This document shows, piece after piece, positions 1-9,440 of a stretch of 64,000 nucleotides of DNA. How positions within the stretch are numbered: position 1 is the stretch's first letter; every line of letters begins with the position of its first letter. A program made the position numbers and the translations under genes. Below the pieces are notes generated by a model that was not told the DNA's origin, did not search any database, and was given only the letters and a program-made list of their open reading frames with translations. Source of the stretch: Acidilutibacter cellobiosedens (GTDB taxonomy: Bacteria; Bacillota; Clostridia; Tissierellales; Acidilutibacteraceae); contig NZ_CP035282.1 of NCBI RefSeq assembly GCF_004103715.1, positions 920,673 to 984,672 on the forward strand, written 5' to 3'.

Positions 1-491
1 TTGTAGAGAAAATAAAAAAAGGAGTTTTAAAATATGAATATATAAGCGGTGTTCATGATTTGATTATTCATAATTATGGTCCGGGAAAATGTATGGCATC
101 TATCCATGCGGAGATTCCCCAGGATATTTCGGTTGTTACAATTCATGAAGTTATAGATAAAGCCGAGCGGGAACTTTCCAGTGAACTTAACATTTACCTG
201 GTTATTCATATGGATCCTATAGATACGGACTGCAAATTTACGAAGGCAGTAAAAATGGAAGTGGAAAACATTATCAGTGAAATTCCGGAAGTTAAATCAA
301 TGCATGATTTTAGAATTACGGGAGAAGGGGAAAATAGAATAGTTATATTTGATTTGATAATAGAAGGCAAGGGAAATTTTAAACAGGATGATGAAAAAAT
401 ATTAAAAGAGAAAATTAATTTTGAAATTCAAAAACTTCATCCTAACTATACTACAGTTATAACCTTAGATAAAAGTTTTACGGTGTTATAA
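1..491 (+). CDS. Cation diffusion facilitator (CDF) transporter, C-terminal part, 5'-truncated by window edge
   Basis: The reading frame is open from base 3, before the first ATG at 60, so this is the tail of a longer gene entering from the left. The 162 visible residues match the cytoplasmic C-terminal domain of CDF efflux proteins, which bind divalent metal ions and dimerise below the membrane channel. The best markers are the stretch GVHDLIIHNYGPG followed by ASIHAEIP and later VIHMDPID, typical of this ferredoxin-like fold; the histidines and aspartates there are usual regulatory metal ligands. The transmembrane domain with the transport site lies outside the window, so the metal (zinc, manganese, iron) cannot be judged. 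The extra roughly 80 residues after the DPID motif suggest a clostridial subfamily with a longer tail. Confidence 0.85.
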   Translation, partial: VEKIKKGVLKYEYISGVHDLIIHNYGPGKCMASIHAEIPQDISVVTIHEVIDKAERELSSELNIYLVIHMDPIDTDCKFTKAVKMEVENIISEIPEVKSMHDFRITGEGENRIVIFDLIIEGKGNFKQDDEKILKEKINFEIQKLHPNYTTVITLDKSFTVL

Positions 492-557
492 TATTTTTTA
501 ATATTGTTGAACATTATATTATCTTGTTATATTATATGGCTAAGAGGAGGTGTTTTT

Positions 558-1280
558 TTGTTAAGACTGGAAAATGTGACAAAGACTTATAGCAAGAACA
601 GTATAAAAGCTGTAGATAATATTAATCTTGAGATAGAAAGGGGAGAAGTATTTGGATTTCTTGGGCCTAATGGAGCAGGAAAAACTACAACTATTAAGAT
701 GATAGTCGGGCTTTTAAAGCCGGATAATGGGAAAATAACAGTCAATGGTATAGATGTATGGCAAAATCCTATAGAAGCTAAAAAGCTTATGAGTTATGTT
801 CCTGATGATCCCGAACTATATAATAAGCTAAAGGGAATAGAATATTTGAATTTTGTAGGAGATATTTACGAAATTTTCAAAGAGGAAAGAATTGAAAGAA
901 TAGAGAAATATTTGGACATATTTGAGTTAAAAGGAGCAATAAAAGATACGATAGGGAGTTATTCTCATGGAATGAAACAGAAACTCGCATTGATATCCGC
1001 ATTGATTCATGAACCGGAAATACTTATATTGGATGAGCCTATGGTGGGCCTGGATCCCAAGTCAGCATTTAATCTTAAAGAGATAATGAGGGATATGTGT
1101 AATAAAGGGAAAACAGTGTTTTTTTCAACTCATATATTGGAAGTAGCAGAAAAGATTTGCGACAGGATCGGAATTATAAAGGAAGGAAATATTATAGCTT
1201 TGGGGACAATGGAAGAACTGAGGCACCATTCGGCTAAAGAAGAATCCCTTGAAGAAATATTTTTGGAGCTGACAGAATGA
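558..1280 (+). CDS. ABC transporter ATP-binding protein
   Basis: A 240-residue nucleotide-binding subunit of an ABC-2 type exporter. Walker A is GPNGAGKTT at residues 36-44, the signature is in SHGMKQKL, and Walker B is ILILDEP followed by a D-loop GLDP, so ATP hydrolysis should be intact. I start it at the TTG at 558, because AGGAGG at 545-550 sits seven bases upstream and the product then begins MLRLENVTKTY, as usual in the family; the frame is open further upstream to 504. The stop overlaps the start of the permease gene by four bases (ATGA), indicating translational coupling. The substrate is unknown; paired subunits of this type export lipids, peptides or drugs. Confidence 0.9.
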   Translation: MLRLENVTKTYSKNSIKAVDNINLEIERGEVFGFLGPNGAGKTTTIKMIVGLLKPDNGKITVNGIDVWQNPIEAKKLMSYVPDDPELYNKLKGIEYLNFVGDIYEIFKEERIERIEKYLDIFELKGAIKDTIGSYSHGMKQKLALISALIHEPEILILDEPMVGLDPKSAFNLKEIMRDMCNKGKTVFFSTHILEVAEKICDRIGIIKEGNIIALGTMEELRHHSAKEESLEEIFLELTE

Positions 1281-2959
1281 TGGATAAATTGATATCTTTG
1301 TTAAAAACGGATTTAAATATTACCTTTGGATTATCCTCACTAAAATATGATTTAAAAAACAGGAAGGATAAATGGAAGATAGGGCTTGTAATTCTTTTTA
1401 TTGTTTCCGTAGTTCCGGCTTACGGTATTTTTATAAAATTTTTACTTAACTTATATGAAGGATATAAAATTGTCGGAATAGAGAGAGCTTTTATTCTTTC
1501 GGGTTTTTTAATTACCCAGATATTGATATTTTTATTTGGAATAATATTTGTAATGTCCAAATATTATTTTTCCAATGATTTGAATATACTTCTTCCCTTG
1601 CCTTTAAAAGCCGGTACTATAGTTGGAGCTAAATTTTTATCCATGGTTGTTAATGAATATATCGTATCCTTCCCAATAATAATTCCTTATATGGTAATAT
1701 ATGGGCTTAAAAGCCAAGTTAATTTTATTTATTGGATATATGCTTTATTTCTTATATTGCTGCTTCCGTTTATTCCTTTAGCATTGGATTCTGTGATAGT
1801 GATGTTCTTCATGAGATGGACCAATATCAAAGGTAAAAAGGACTTTATGAGAATAATAGGGTATGTCCTGATGATGGTGTTGATATTGTTTTTTCAATTT
1901 AAGCTTCAAAATATGGGAAATGATTTGTTGGCACAAGGCAATACCGATGCTATTATGAAATATATAGATCAAAAAAATGATTTAATACGTAATTTGGGAA
2001 TGTCCTTTCCACCAAGTTCATGGGCAACATTGGCATTAACCGAAAGCAATAAAATTTTGGGATTTGTTTATTTGATTGTTTTCGGAGGAGCATCTGTTGG
2101 AGGCTTTTTATTGGTCAGTGCTTTGAGTGAAAAATTGTTTTTCAAGGGATTAATGGGGAACTTTGAGGAAAAGGGAAGAGGCAGTAATGTAACGGAAGAA
2201 GAAATAAAGAAGGGATTTTCAAAGATAAGGCCTCAATATATGGCGGTATTTTCAAAAGAAATGAAAACACTTGTAAGAACTCCCATATACCTCTTTAATT
2301 CCATCGGCGGAGTTATAATAGTCCCTATAATTCTTGTAATGACTACCGCGATGGATAATGGAAACTCGTTAAAGGTATTAACGGTCTATGCACAAAAATT
2401 TTCTCATTATATAACATTGTTTGGAACGGGGCTTATAGTTTTTTTGGGGATTGCCAACAGCGTAGGGGCTACTACTTTTTCACGAGAAGGGAAAAACCTT
2501 TGGATAATAAGATCCGCTCCTTCAAAATACAGTGATCAAATAATTGGCAGATTGTTATCTTCTTTGATGGTACAGGCAATTGGTATTGTATGTTTAATTG
2601 TAGTTTTGCCGTTTTTAATCAAAATTAATTTGGAAAACATAATAGGGATTATTGCATTAGGGATGCTGGGAAGTATTCCGGTTACTCTTTTGGGAATGAT
2701 TGTTGATATATTAAGGCCTCTTCTTGACTGGGATAATCCCCAGAAGGCCATGAAAGAAAATTTAAATGTGTTAATAGGCATGGGAATAGGAGCGTTATAT
2801 ATTTTAATAGTGGGTTTTTTAGTATATTTATTATTAAAGATAGATTTGAATATTTATTTAATATATCTTTTGATGGGCTTAATATTTTGTTTATCATCTT
2901 ATTTTTTATTTAAAATTCTCACTAAATTAGTTGAAAGACAATTTATTAATTTAGAATAA
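1277..2959 (+). CDS. ABC exporter permease (large ABC-2-like membrane subunit)
   Basis: A 560-residue integral membrane protein with about twelve hydrophobic segments in two groups separated by a polar stretch near residues 300-335, as in the putative ABC exporter permeases of Firmicutes (Pfam ABC_tran_2 type). It begins in the ATGA that ends the ATPase gene and clearly forms the membrane half of that transporter. A strong hairpin terminator follows at 2964-3001, so the two genes close a transcription unit. The transported substrate cannot be inferred from the sequence. Confidence 0.8.
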   Translation: MMDKLISLLKTDLNITFGLSSLKYDLKNRKDKWKIGLVILFIVSVVPAYGIFIKFLLNLYEGYKIVGIERAFILSGFLITQILIFLFGIIFVMSKYYFSNDLNILLPLPLKAGTIVGAKFLSMVVNEYIVSFPIIIPYMVIYGLKSQVNFIYWIYALFLILLLPFIPLALDSVIVMFFMRWTNIKGKKDFMRIIGYVLMMVLILFFQFKLQNMGNDLLAQGNTDAIMKYIDQKNDLIRNLGMSFPPSSWATLALTESNKILGFVYLIVFGGASVGGFLLVSALSEKLFFKGLMGNFEEKGRGSNVTEEEIKKGFSKIRPQYMAVFSKEMKTLVRTPIYLFNSIGGVIIVPIILVMTTAMDNGNSLKVLTVYAQKFSHYITLFGTGLIVFLGIANSVGATTFSREGKNLWIIRSAPSKYSDQIIGRLLSSLMVQAIGIVCLIVVLPFLIKINLENIIGIIALGMLGSIPVTLLGMIVDILRPLLDWDNPQKAMKENLNVLIGMGIGALYILIVGFLVYLLLKIDLNIYLIYLLMGLIFCLSSYFLFKILTKLVERQFINLE

Positions 2960-2963
2960 AAGA

Positions 2964-3001
2964 AAAAGGTTGATAGAAAATTATAAAACTATCAACCTTT
3001 T
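2964..3001 (+). terminator. Intrinsic terminator after ABC exporter
   Basis: A perfect 13-bp stem (AAAAGGTTGATAG at 2964-2976 with its complement at 2989-3001), loop of 12 bases, right arm ending in four T. It lies directly after the permease stop and between convergent genes, so it may also act on the minus-strand ppa transcript. Confidence 0.8.
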
Positions 3002-3012
3002 ATATCTATAAC

Positions 3013-3076
3013 CCATAAGAAAATCATATTTTCCTTAACTTATTTATGTTTCAATAGGAGCTTTTTATTTGTGAGA
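3013..3076. repeat. Intergenic repeat element, copy 1
   Basis: This 64-base stretch matches 21301-21362 at roughly five of six positions over about 58 bases. It has a short internal hairpin (GAAAA/TTTTC around TCATA) and ends in a run of T. The copy overlaps the last codons and stop of ppa. Its function is unknown. Confidence 0.6.
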
Positions 3077-3556
3077 TTTTTTATAGTTTTCCTTAGCCTT
3101 TTCTATCATTGAAAAAGCTTCTTTTTTCCCTGCCCATCCGTTTATTTGAACTTCCTTTTTTTCTAAGTCCTTATAATGAGAGAAAAAGTGTTCGATTTCT
3201 TTTTTCAGGTGGCCATTTACGTCGTCTATAGTTTGAACATTTTCATATCTTGGGTCCCCTACAGGTACGGCAATTATTTTTTCGTCTCCTTCCCCTTGAT
3301 CTATCATGAGAAGCATTCCGATAACTCTGCTTTCAATGGTACACCCCGGGAATGTGGGATAAGCCGTAAGAACCATTATATCAAGAGGATCTCCGTCATC
3401 TCCGAGAGTTTCAGGAATAAATCCGTATTCTGTCGGATAAAACATCGGAGAGTATAATGTTCTGTCTAAGAAAAATTCTCCTTTCTCCTTGTCATATTCA
3501 TATTTGTTACTGCTCCCTCTCGGGATTTCAATAAAAGCTTTTACTGTATTTTCCAT
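3065..3556 (-). CDS. ppa: Inorganic pyrophosphatase, family I
   Basis: Soluble cytoplasmic enzyme that hydrolyses pyrophosphate to two phosphates and so pulls biosynthetic reactions forward. The 163-residue length is typical of bacterial family I enzymes. Visible marks are IEIPRGSSNKYEYD near the N terminus (residues 9-22) and the metal-binding signature DGDPLDIMV, with Asp54, Asp56 and Asp59. The start has AGAGGTGA upstream. It lies 24 bases after the thioesterase gene on the same strand and probably ends a three-gene minus-strand unit with the MATE exporter. Family I is magnesium dependent and is not related to the family II manganese enzymes common in other Firmicutes. Confidence 0.95.
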   Translation of the reverse strand: MENTVKAFIEIPRGSSNKYEYDKEKGEFFLDRTLYSPMFYPTEYGFIPETLGDDGDPLDIMVLTAYPTFPGCTIESRVIGMLLMIDQGEGDEKIIAVPVGDPRYENVQTIDDVNGHLKKEIEHFFSHYKDLEKKEVQINGWAGKKEAFSMIEKAKENYKKSHK

Positions 3557-3580
3557 TTTAATTCACCTCTATTTAAATAT

Positions 3581-3997
3581 TTAAAGTTTCTCTGCTCTTA
3601 ATCGAGTGTTCCTTTCTTCTTCATCGGCAGGTTCATCCAACACTATATGGTGAGGGGTAGGCCGCCTATTTTCTCCTACAAAAACAAATGTTATAAATCC
3701 GTCTGAAAGAATATCGGAAGAATTATTTCTGGTTATTTTACAATAGACTGTGAAACTTGTCCGTTTGGCTCTGGCTATGTAAACTTCCATATTGATTACA
3801 TTTCCCAGATCCGCGGGATGGGAAAAGGTAAGCCCGTGAATGTTTACACATAATATGCTTTCAGGTTTTTCTGTTTTTTTCGCGGCACATATAAAGCATG
3901 CTTCAACGAACCATTCTGCCATTCTTCCGGCAAACAGAGTACCGTGATGGTTTAAATCCTCAGATTTCACTAGATGAGCTACTTTAATTCTTTCCAT
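3581..3997 (-). CDS. Acyl-CoA thioesterase, hotdog fold (YciA/BFIT type)
   Basis: A 138-residue single hotdog-domain protein expected to hydrolyse acyl-CoA thioesters in the cytoplasm. The motif NHHGTLFAGRMAEWFVEA (residues 16-33) is the classical N..GtlfgG...w element that carries the catalytic region in this family, followed by the central beta-sheet. The frame is open further upstream, but I place the start at 3997 because GGGAGG lies just before it and the product then begins MERIKVAHLVKS, as in homologues. It sits between a MATE exporter and ppa on the same strand. Chain-length preference cannot be read from the sequence. Confidence 0.85.
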   Translation of the reverse strand: MERIKVAHLVKSEDLNHHGTLFAGRMAEWFVEACFICAAKKTEKPESILCVNIHGLTFSHPADLGNVINMEVYIARAKRTSFTVYCKITRNNSSDILSDGFITFVFVGENRRPTPHHIVLDEPADEEERNTRLRAEKL

Positions 3998-4067
3998 AAA
4001 TATTTTACCTCCCTTAAAATTAAAAGGTAATGAATTATACAACTTATTATAACACATTATCGTTAAG

Positions 4068-5432
4068 TCAAACTCTTTTTGTTTTCCATTTCCCGTTTTT
4101 GTATAATAATATGATTATGAGCATTTCCGATATATCCGTTACCATAAAACTTATCCATAAAAAAATTATAGGAAGTTGAAGCAAATTTGTAACTATAAAA
4201 AGCATGGGAACCTGAACCAGCCATCTGGATATAAAGCTTGAAATAAGATAAGGGATATTATAGCCTGAACCGGAAAAGGCCGAACTTATCCCCATAGATA
4301 TTCCGCCGAATATTAAAGAAGGTATAATTATTCTTATCATCAATATCCCTATTTCTATTACATTTTTATCCGATATAAACAGTTTCATAATGTTTTCCGG
4401 AAATATTATGGCAACTACAGATACTAAAATCATCATTATTAAATTAAATTTAACAGAAAATTTTACGGTTTCTTCAGCTTTTTCCACACATTCCCCGCCG
4501 AGACATTGACCTATAATAGTACTTGAACTTATAGCTATCCCTGAGACAGGCATGAAACAAAAATTTAAAAGTTTTGCTCCTATTCCCATAGCGGCAACTG
4601 CATCAGTTCCATATAAAGATGCAAATTTAAGGGCGAGGACTCCGGCAAAATTTCGTGAGAAAATTTGAAGACCTGATGGAATTCCTATGGCTAACAATTT
4701 TTTATCGATATTCCAATCCAATTTAAATAAACCCTTAACTGAAATTTTAAGCTTTTTTTTACCCTTCAAAAGAATATAAAAGCCTAAAAGAAAAGCAATC
4801 GAAGTAGAAATAACGGTAGCAACGGCTGCTCCAAATACTCCCATATTTAATCCGGGTATTGAAGTTCCGGGAACAGTTTTAAACATGAGAAAAGGATCAA
4901 GTATTATATTTGTAACTGCTCCGACAATCATTATATACATTGGAGTTTTAGAATCTCCCAAGCACCTTAAAGCAGTATTTACAGAATAAGATGAGAAAGT
5001 TATGGGAAGAAAAAATATTCTTATATATCCAAAGTCCAATGCCGCCTTTATAACTATGTCGTCTTTGGTAAAATAGGAAAGTAGAGGTTTCAGGGATATT
5101 ATCATTATACCTGCTGCTATGAATGCCACCAATGCTTTAAAGGTCAATGTTTGTTCTACAATTTTCTGAGTCTTTTTTTTGTTTCCCATTCCATAGCTTT
5201 GAGAAATAAGAGAAATGGAACTTGTCCCAATTATTTCATTCAATACTGTTACAAGTAAGAAAATTGTAGAGAATATAGTTATTCCCGCTACTGCAGAAGA
5301 GGATATTCTGCCTACCCACATCATATCTATGATATCATAAACATATTGTAGGAAATACCCTATCATTGTAGGAAAGGACAGCTTAAGCAAATTTTTTTTC
5401 AAGTCTCCCTCTAAAAGTTCACCGTTCTCCAT
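4068..5432 (-). CDS. MATE family efflux transporter
   Basis: A 454-residue polytopic protein with twelve predicted membrane spans in two homologous halves, fitting the multidrug and toxic compound extrusion family. Family marks are the N-terminal FPTMIGYFLQYVYDIID region, the motif DMMWVGR, and the second-half VSGIAISSSTIIGQ stretch. Such proteins use sodium or proton gradients to export cationic compounds or metabolites. The start has GAGGTG upstream. It lies opposite the M55 peptidase gene and is probably cotranscribed with the thioesterase and pyrophosphatase genes downstream. A second, dissimilar MATE gene begins at 6504. The substrate is unknown. Confidence 0.9.
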   Translation of the reverse strand: MENGELLEGDLKKNLLKLSFPTMIGYFLQYVYDIIDMMWVGRISSSAVAGITIFSTIFLLVTVLNEIIGTSSISLISQSYGMGNKKKTQKIVEQTLTFKALVAFIAAGIMIISLKPLLSYFTKDDIVIKAALDFGYIRIFFLPITFSSYSVNTALRCLGDSKTPMYIMIVGAVTNIILDPFLMFKTVPGTSIPGLNMGVFGAAVATVISTSIAFLLGFYILLKGKKKLKISVKGLFKLDWNIDKKLLAIGIPSGLQIFSRNFAGVLALKFASLYGTDAVAAMGIGAKLLNFCFMPVSGIAISSSTIIGQCLGGECVEKAEETVKFSVKFNLIMMILVSVVAIIFPENIMKLFISDKNVIEIGILMIRIIIPSLIFGGISMGISSAFSGSGYNIPYLISSFISRWLVQVPMLFIVTNLLQLPIIFLWISFMVTDISEMLIIILLYKNGKWKTKRV

Positions 5433-5627
5433 ATTTATACACCTCTTCGTGAAAATTTAGGCTTTCTAAATATACATCATAATATATTAGTAATGTTTTT
5501 ACAATAGATTGAATGGATTTAACGCTGTATATAAAAATTAAAAATTTTTAATCTTTATATATAGAAAAAGTATGTAATATTAGTATAGAATAATAGTTAA
5601 GTATATGATAAGGAGGATTTATAATAG

Positions 5628-6434
5628 ATGAAAATATTTATAAGTGCAGATATTGAAGGGACTACAGGAATTGCCCATTGGAGTGAAACGGAGAAGTCAG
5701 AGAAGGATTATCAATATTTTCAGGAACAGATGAACAGAGAAGTAAGAGCTGCCTGTGAAGGAGCTATAGAATCGGGGGCAAATGAGATATGGATAAAGGA
5801 TGCTCATGATTCGGGAAGAAATATTGAACCGAATAAGATGCCGAGAAATGCAGACTTGAAAATCATAAGAGGCTGGTCCGGACATCCTCTTTCTATGATA
5901 CAGGAACTAAATGAAACGTTTGATGCTATAATATTTACCGGATATCATTCCTGGGGGGGTTCGGACGGCAATCCTCTTGCTCATACCATGAACACCTCTT
6001 CCGTAAACATGATTAAAATAAACGGAGAATATTGCAGTGAATTTATGCTCCACGGTTATGGAGCTGCATATTTGAAGGTACCTGTGGCATTTTTGAGTGG
6101 AGATAAGGAATTATGCAGAGAAGTTAACAGAATAAATGAAAACATAGCAACTGTCGGAGTGAATGAAGGAGTTGGAAATTCATCCATCAGTATTCATCCG
6201 GACATGGCCGTTGAATTGATAAAGAAAGGAGTAAGCAAGTCCCTTAAAAAGGATTTGAGTAAGAATATTATTCAGCTTCCCGATAAATTTAAATTAGAGG
6301 TAGACTATACTACTCACGGGAAAGCTTATAAATCAAGTTTTTATCCGGGAGCAAGACTTGTTTCACCTAAAAAGGTAGTATTTGAAACTGAGGATTATTT
6401 TGAAATTATGAGAGCTGCAATGTTTATACTTTAG
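5628..6434 (+). CDS. dppA: M55 family D-aminopeptidase (DppA-like)
   Basis: A 268-residue zinc peptidase of the family typified by Bacillus subtilis DppA, which removes N-terminal D-amino acids (for example from D-Ala-D-Ala) and is thought to recycle wall peptides. Metal ligands are visible: Asp8 and Glu10 in SADIEG, the histidine in KDAHDSGRN, the histidine in FTGYHSWGG and the glutamate in GEYCSE. Length matches the family. The start has AAGGAGG eleven bases upstream. Unlike Bacillus dpp operons there are no dipeptide ABC transporter genes nearby; it stands between two MATE exporters, with 69 bases to the next gene. Confidence 0.88.
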   Translation: MKIFISADIEGTTGIAHWSETEKSEKDYQYFQEQMNREVRAACEGAIESGANEIWIKDAHDSGRNIEPNKMPRNADLKIIRGWSGHPLSMIQELNETFDAIIFTGYHSWGGSDGNPLAHTMNTSSVNMIKINGEYCSEFMLHGYGAAYLKVPVAFLSGDKELCREVNRINENIATVGVNEGVGNSSISIHPDMAVELIKKGVSKSLKKDLSKNIIQLPDKFKLEVDYTTHGKAYKSSFYPGARLVSPKKVVFETEDYFEIMRAAMFIL

Positions 6435-6503
6435 TACTTGTTTAGACTGTCTAAATATTGTACAATATAATACGTACATATTTAAATGGCAAAGGAGATT
6501 ATT

Positions 6504-7874
6504 ATGGCTGCGGAAATTGAAAGGGAAGAAAACAAAAGGATACGAAACAGAATACTTGCTATGATCATCCCTATCACTATTGAAAATATTCTCCAGATGA
6601 TGACTGGTTTTGTTTCCATGGCAATGATAGGAAGAATAGATGCTATAGCAGTAGGGGCTTTGGGAATAAGCAATAGAATCACTCAAATAATATGGGCGCT
6701 GTTTAATGGAATAGCTACAGGGGTAACCGTGTTTGTTGCTCAGGCTTATGGTTCCAATAATAGGGAGAAGATAAAAAAAGTTGCAATACAATCGCTGATG
6801 GCATCTGTAATTTTAGTGGTGATACTTCAACAGATTATATTTTGGAATGCTTCAAATATTTTAAAAATTTTTGATCCCAACGACGTTCTTCTCCAAAATG
6901 GAACGATGTATTTAAAAATTTCATCTTGGGGTCTTCCCTTTATTACAATAGTATTGATTGTAGCGGGAATTCTTCATGGCGTAGGAAATACTAAAACTCC
7001 CATGCAAATAGTTCTTATCATGAATATAATGAATATATTTTTCAGTTATATTTTGATATTTGGGAAATTTGGAATTAGTCCTCTTAAATTGAAGGGAGCG
7101 GCCATTTCTATTGTGTTAGCTCAAATTATTGCTGCTTTTTTAGGAATTTGGGTATTGTTTGGGAAAGATGGAATTTTATCTAATCATTTTAATAAAAAGT
7201 CTTTTAAATTAGATAAAGAGGAAATCATTTCGATATACAAAGTAGGATTACCTACTTCTTTTGAGTCGATATTTTGGCAGATAGCTGCCATTATAATTAC
7301 AAAGGCTATACTTACTTATGGGGAATCGGCTTTAGCAGCTTATCAATTAGGTCTTCAGGCAGAATCGATTTCCTATATGCCTGCAGCAGGATTTTCCGTA
7401 GCGGCTACTACTTTTATAGGTCAGACCTTGGGCTCGGGGGAAAAAGATTTGGGAAGAAAATATTTAAAACAGTTGGTAATAGGAACATCAATTATCACTA
7501 TATTTACGGGAGGTACTTTAACGTTTTTCCCTCAGCTGATAATGAGACTTCTTACAAATAATAAAGAGCTTATCAGTATTGGAATCGGATATTTGGTAGC
7601 TATGGGAGTTGTCCAAATTCCTCAAAACATAGCAGGAGTATTAAACGGTGCTTTGAGAGGGGCAGGTTTTACAAGAGTACCCATGATTGTAGCAGGAGTC
7701 GGATTGTGGCTTATTAGAGTACCTTCAAGTCTGTTGGCGGCTTATTATTTTAAAACAAGTATTTCTGTTATTTGGATTATTATAGGTGTGGATATGTTCT
7801 TTAGATTTTTATTAAGTTTTATAATATATAAGACAAAAGATATTTATAATATGAATTTAATTATAAATAAATAA
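6504..7874 (+). CDS. MATE family efflux transporter (second copy)
   Basis: A 456-residue membrane protein with about twelve spans and MATE features such as SMAMIGRIDAIAVGALG in the first half and GFSVAATTFIGQTLGSG in the second. AAAGGAG at 6491-6497 is six bases before the ATG at 6504; an upstream ATG at 6486 has no such site. It differs clearly from the MATE protein at 4068-5432, so the pair is not a recent tandem duplication. It may be cotranscribed with the D-aminopeptidase. A strong terminator follows. The substrate is unknown. Confidence 0.9.
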   Translation: MAAEIEREENKRIRNRILAMIIPITIENILQMMTGFVSMAMIGRIDAIAVGALGISNRITQIIWALFNGIATGVTVFVAQAYGSNNREKIKKVAIQSLMASVILVVILQQIIFWNASNILKIFDPNDVLLQNGTMYLKISSWGLPFITIVLIVAGILHGVGNTKTPMQIVLIMNIMNIFFSYILIFGKFGISPLKLKGAAISIVLAQIIAAFLGIWVLFGKDGILSNHFNKKSFKLDKEEIISIYKVGLPTSFESIFWQIAAIIITKAILTYGESALAAYQLGLQAESISYMPAAGFSVAATTFIGQTLGSGEKDLGRKYLKQLVIGTSIITIFTGGTLTFFPQLIMRLLTNNKELISIGIGYLVAMGVVQIPQNIAGVLNGALRGAGFTRVPMIVAGVGLWLIRVPSSLLAAYYFKTSISVIWIIIGVDMFFRFLLSFIIYKTKDIYNMNLIINK

Positions 7875-7877
7875 TGA

Positions 7878-7915
7878 AATAACCTCAAACAGTTCTACAG
7901 TTTGGGGTTATTTTT
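7878..7915 (+). terminator. Intrinsic terminator after MATE gene
   Basis: A 13-bp stem (7878-7890 with 7900-7912, one G-T pair), nine-base loop and a T run. It overlaps the region immediately upstream of the mtaD promoter. Confidence 0.85.
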
Positions 7916-7925
7916 GTGATATAAT
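7914..7925 (+). promoter_or_regulatory. Extended -10 promoter of mtaD
   Basis: TTGTGATATAAT contains TGTGATATAAT, which fits the Gram-positive extended -10 form TRTGNTATAAT. There is no good -35 element. The ATG is 33 bases downstream. Confidence 0.6.
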
Positions 7926-7957
7926 TTTGCTAAGAATTGAATTGGGAGGTATGTAAA

Positions 7958-9253
7958 ATGTTGACATTGATAGAAGGTATTAAGTTGCTTTCTATGGGAA
8001 GTTCCAAAGAAATTATTAATGATACGAATATTTATATTCAGGATGACAAAATTGTTCATATCGGAGACCTAAAAAGGGAAATGAATCCTGACAGAATAAT
8101 AGATGGGAAAGATAAATTAGCTATGCCCGGCCTTATAAATGCACATACTCATATATCCATGTCTCTTATGAGAAATTTTGCAGATGATTTACCCCTTCAA
8201 GAATGGCTGACTCAGAAAATATGGCCTGTAGAGTCTCATCTTACAGCAGAGGATGTATATTGGGGTGCAATGTTAAGTATTGTGGAAATGATTCAATCAG
8301 GGACTACTTGTTTTGCAGATATGTATTTCTTTATGGACGAAGTGGGAAGGGCAATAGAGGAAAGCGGAATAAGAGGGATGATTTCAAGAGGGATTACGGA
8401 AGAAGACGATGAAGAAAAAAACGAGGAAAAGATAAAGGATACAAGAAATCTTTATAATAATTGGAACGGTAAAGCCGACGGAAGGATAAAAGTATTTGTG
8501 GCACCTCATGCACCTTATACCTGCGGTATAGGATTTTTGGAGAAAGCCTTGAATTTGGCAAAAGAACTAAATACGGCAATACATATTCATCTTTCGGAGA
8601 CAAAAAGAGAAGTGGACGACAGTTTAAGAATATATGGAAAATCTCCGATAAAACACGTATACGATATAGGTTTATTTGATGTGCCTATATTAGCTGCCCA
8701 TTGCGTTCATGTTTCCCCAGAGGACATAGAAATCCTTAAAGAAAAGAATGTGAACGTAGTAAATAATCCCGGAAGTAATCTGAAGCTGGCAAGCGGATTT
8801 GCTCCGGTAGTTGACATGCTTAAGGCCGGTGTTAATGTGGCTTTGGGAACAGACGGATCTTCCAGTAACAATAATCTTAATATGTTTGAGGAAATTAATT
8901 TGGCTGCTATTATAAATAAGGGAATCACGGGAATTGCTACGGCAGTACCGGCGATAAAGGCAGTTGAAATGGCGACTGTAAATGGTGCTAAATCATTATT
9001 GTGGGAAAATGAAATAGGGACTATAGAAGCTGGGAAAAAGGCCGATATAATACTTATAGATATGGACAAACCCCATCTTTATCCCATACATGATATCATA
9101 TCTTCTCTTGCCTATACAGTACAGGGATCAGATGTGGATACAGTAATAGTAAACGGAAAGGTTATAATGGAGAAAAGAGAAATGAAAACCATGGATGTAG
9201 AAAAGATAAAATATAATGCGGAGAAATCCGCTGAGAGTTTAATAAGGAGATAG
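7958..9253 (+). CDS. mtaD: 5-methylthioadenosine/S-adenosylhomocysteine deaminase
   Basis: A 431-residue amidohydrolase-superfamily deaminase. The metal centre is visible as His63-Thr-His65 in NAHTHIS, the histidine in HLSET with its acid, the histidines in AAHCVH and the aspartate in [13 protein letters not shown]. This family (TM0936/MtaD) deaminates methylthioadenosine and S-adenosylhomocysteine to the inosine forms. GGGAGG precedes the ATG at 7958, though the frame is open to 7937. It stands alone between terminator-like structures, ahead of the V-ATPase operon. The MTAP/PNP-family gene at 18068 has an asparagine typical of 6-oxopurine specificity and would be a logical partner. Other adenosine-like substrates remain possible. 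Confidence 0.85.
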   Translation: MLTLIEGIKLLSMGSSKEIINDTNIYIQDDKIVHIGDLKREMNPDRIIDGKDKLAMPGLINAHTHISMSLMRNFADDLPLQEWLTQKIWPVESHLTAEDVYWGAMLSIVEMIQSGTTCFADMYFFMDEVGRAIEESGIRGMISRGITEEDDEEKNEEKIKDTRNLYNNWNGKADGRIKVFVAPHAPYTCGIGFLEKALNLAKELNTAIHIHLSETKREVDDSLRIYGKSPIKHVYDIGLFDVPILAAHCVHVSPEDIEILKEKNVNVVNNPGSNLKLASGFAPVVDMLKAGVNVALGTDGSSSNNNLNMFEEINLAAIINKGITGIATAVPAIKAVEMATVNGAKSLLWENEIGTIEAGKKADIILIDMDKPHLYPIHDIISSLAYTVQGSDVDTVIVNGKVIMEKREMKTMDVEKIKYNAEKSAESLIRR

Positions 9254-9257
9254 AAGA

Positions 9258-9296
9258 TTAATAAAGATAGCAGAGTATTTCTACTGTCTTTGTTAA
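9258..9296 (+). terminator. Imperfect hairpin after mtaD, weak terminator candidate
   Basis: Arms TTAATAAAGATAG (9258-9270) and CTGTCTTTGTTAA (9284-9296) pair over 13 bp with two G-T pairs. No clean T run follows, so termination is uncertain; it may instead be a regulatory structure upstream of the V-ATPase promoter. Confidence 0.4.
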
Positions 9297-9310
9297 TAAA
9301 TTAAGAATAA

Positions 9311-9339
9311 TTGACAAAGTATTGACTACTGTATATTTA
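9311..9339 (+). promoter_or_regulatory. Promoter of the V-ATPase operon
   Basis: TTGACA at 9311-9316 and TATTTA at 9334-9339 are separated by 17 bases, a good housekeeping promoter. The leader to the first gene is about 95 bases. Confidence 0.7.
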
Positions 9340-9440
9340 ATGAAGGATTATGTCGATTTTTTAGTTTAAATGGGTAGTTATAATAAATAGTTATGTTTTT
9401 TATATTGCTTTCTTAATATATTAAAATGGTGGTGATAAAA

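Noticed and set aside
3013-3076. CRISPR repeat or array fragment suggested by TTTCAATAG within the repeat element
   Set aside because: Single isolated copies 18 kb apart, no regular spacers and no cas genes.
4068-7874. Recent tandem duplication of MATE genes
   Set aside because: The two proteins differ throughout, including N termini and conserved loop motifs, and lie on opposite strands.
8707-9069. 120-codon minus-strand open frame inside mtaD
   Set aside because: It is antisense to a strongly conserved enzyme, is composed of Ser/Ile/Leu-rich antisense-like residues and has no ribosome site.
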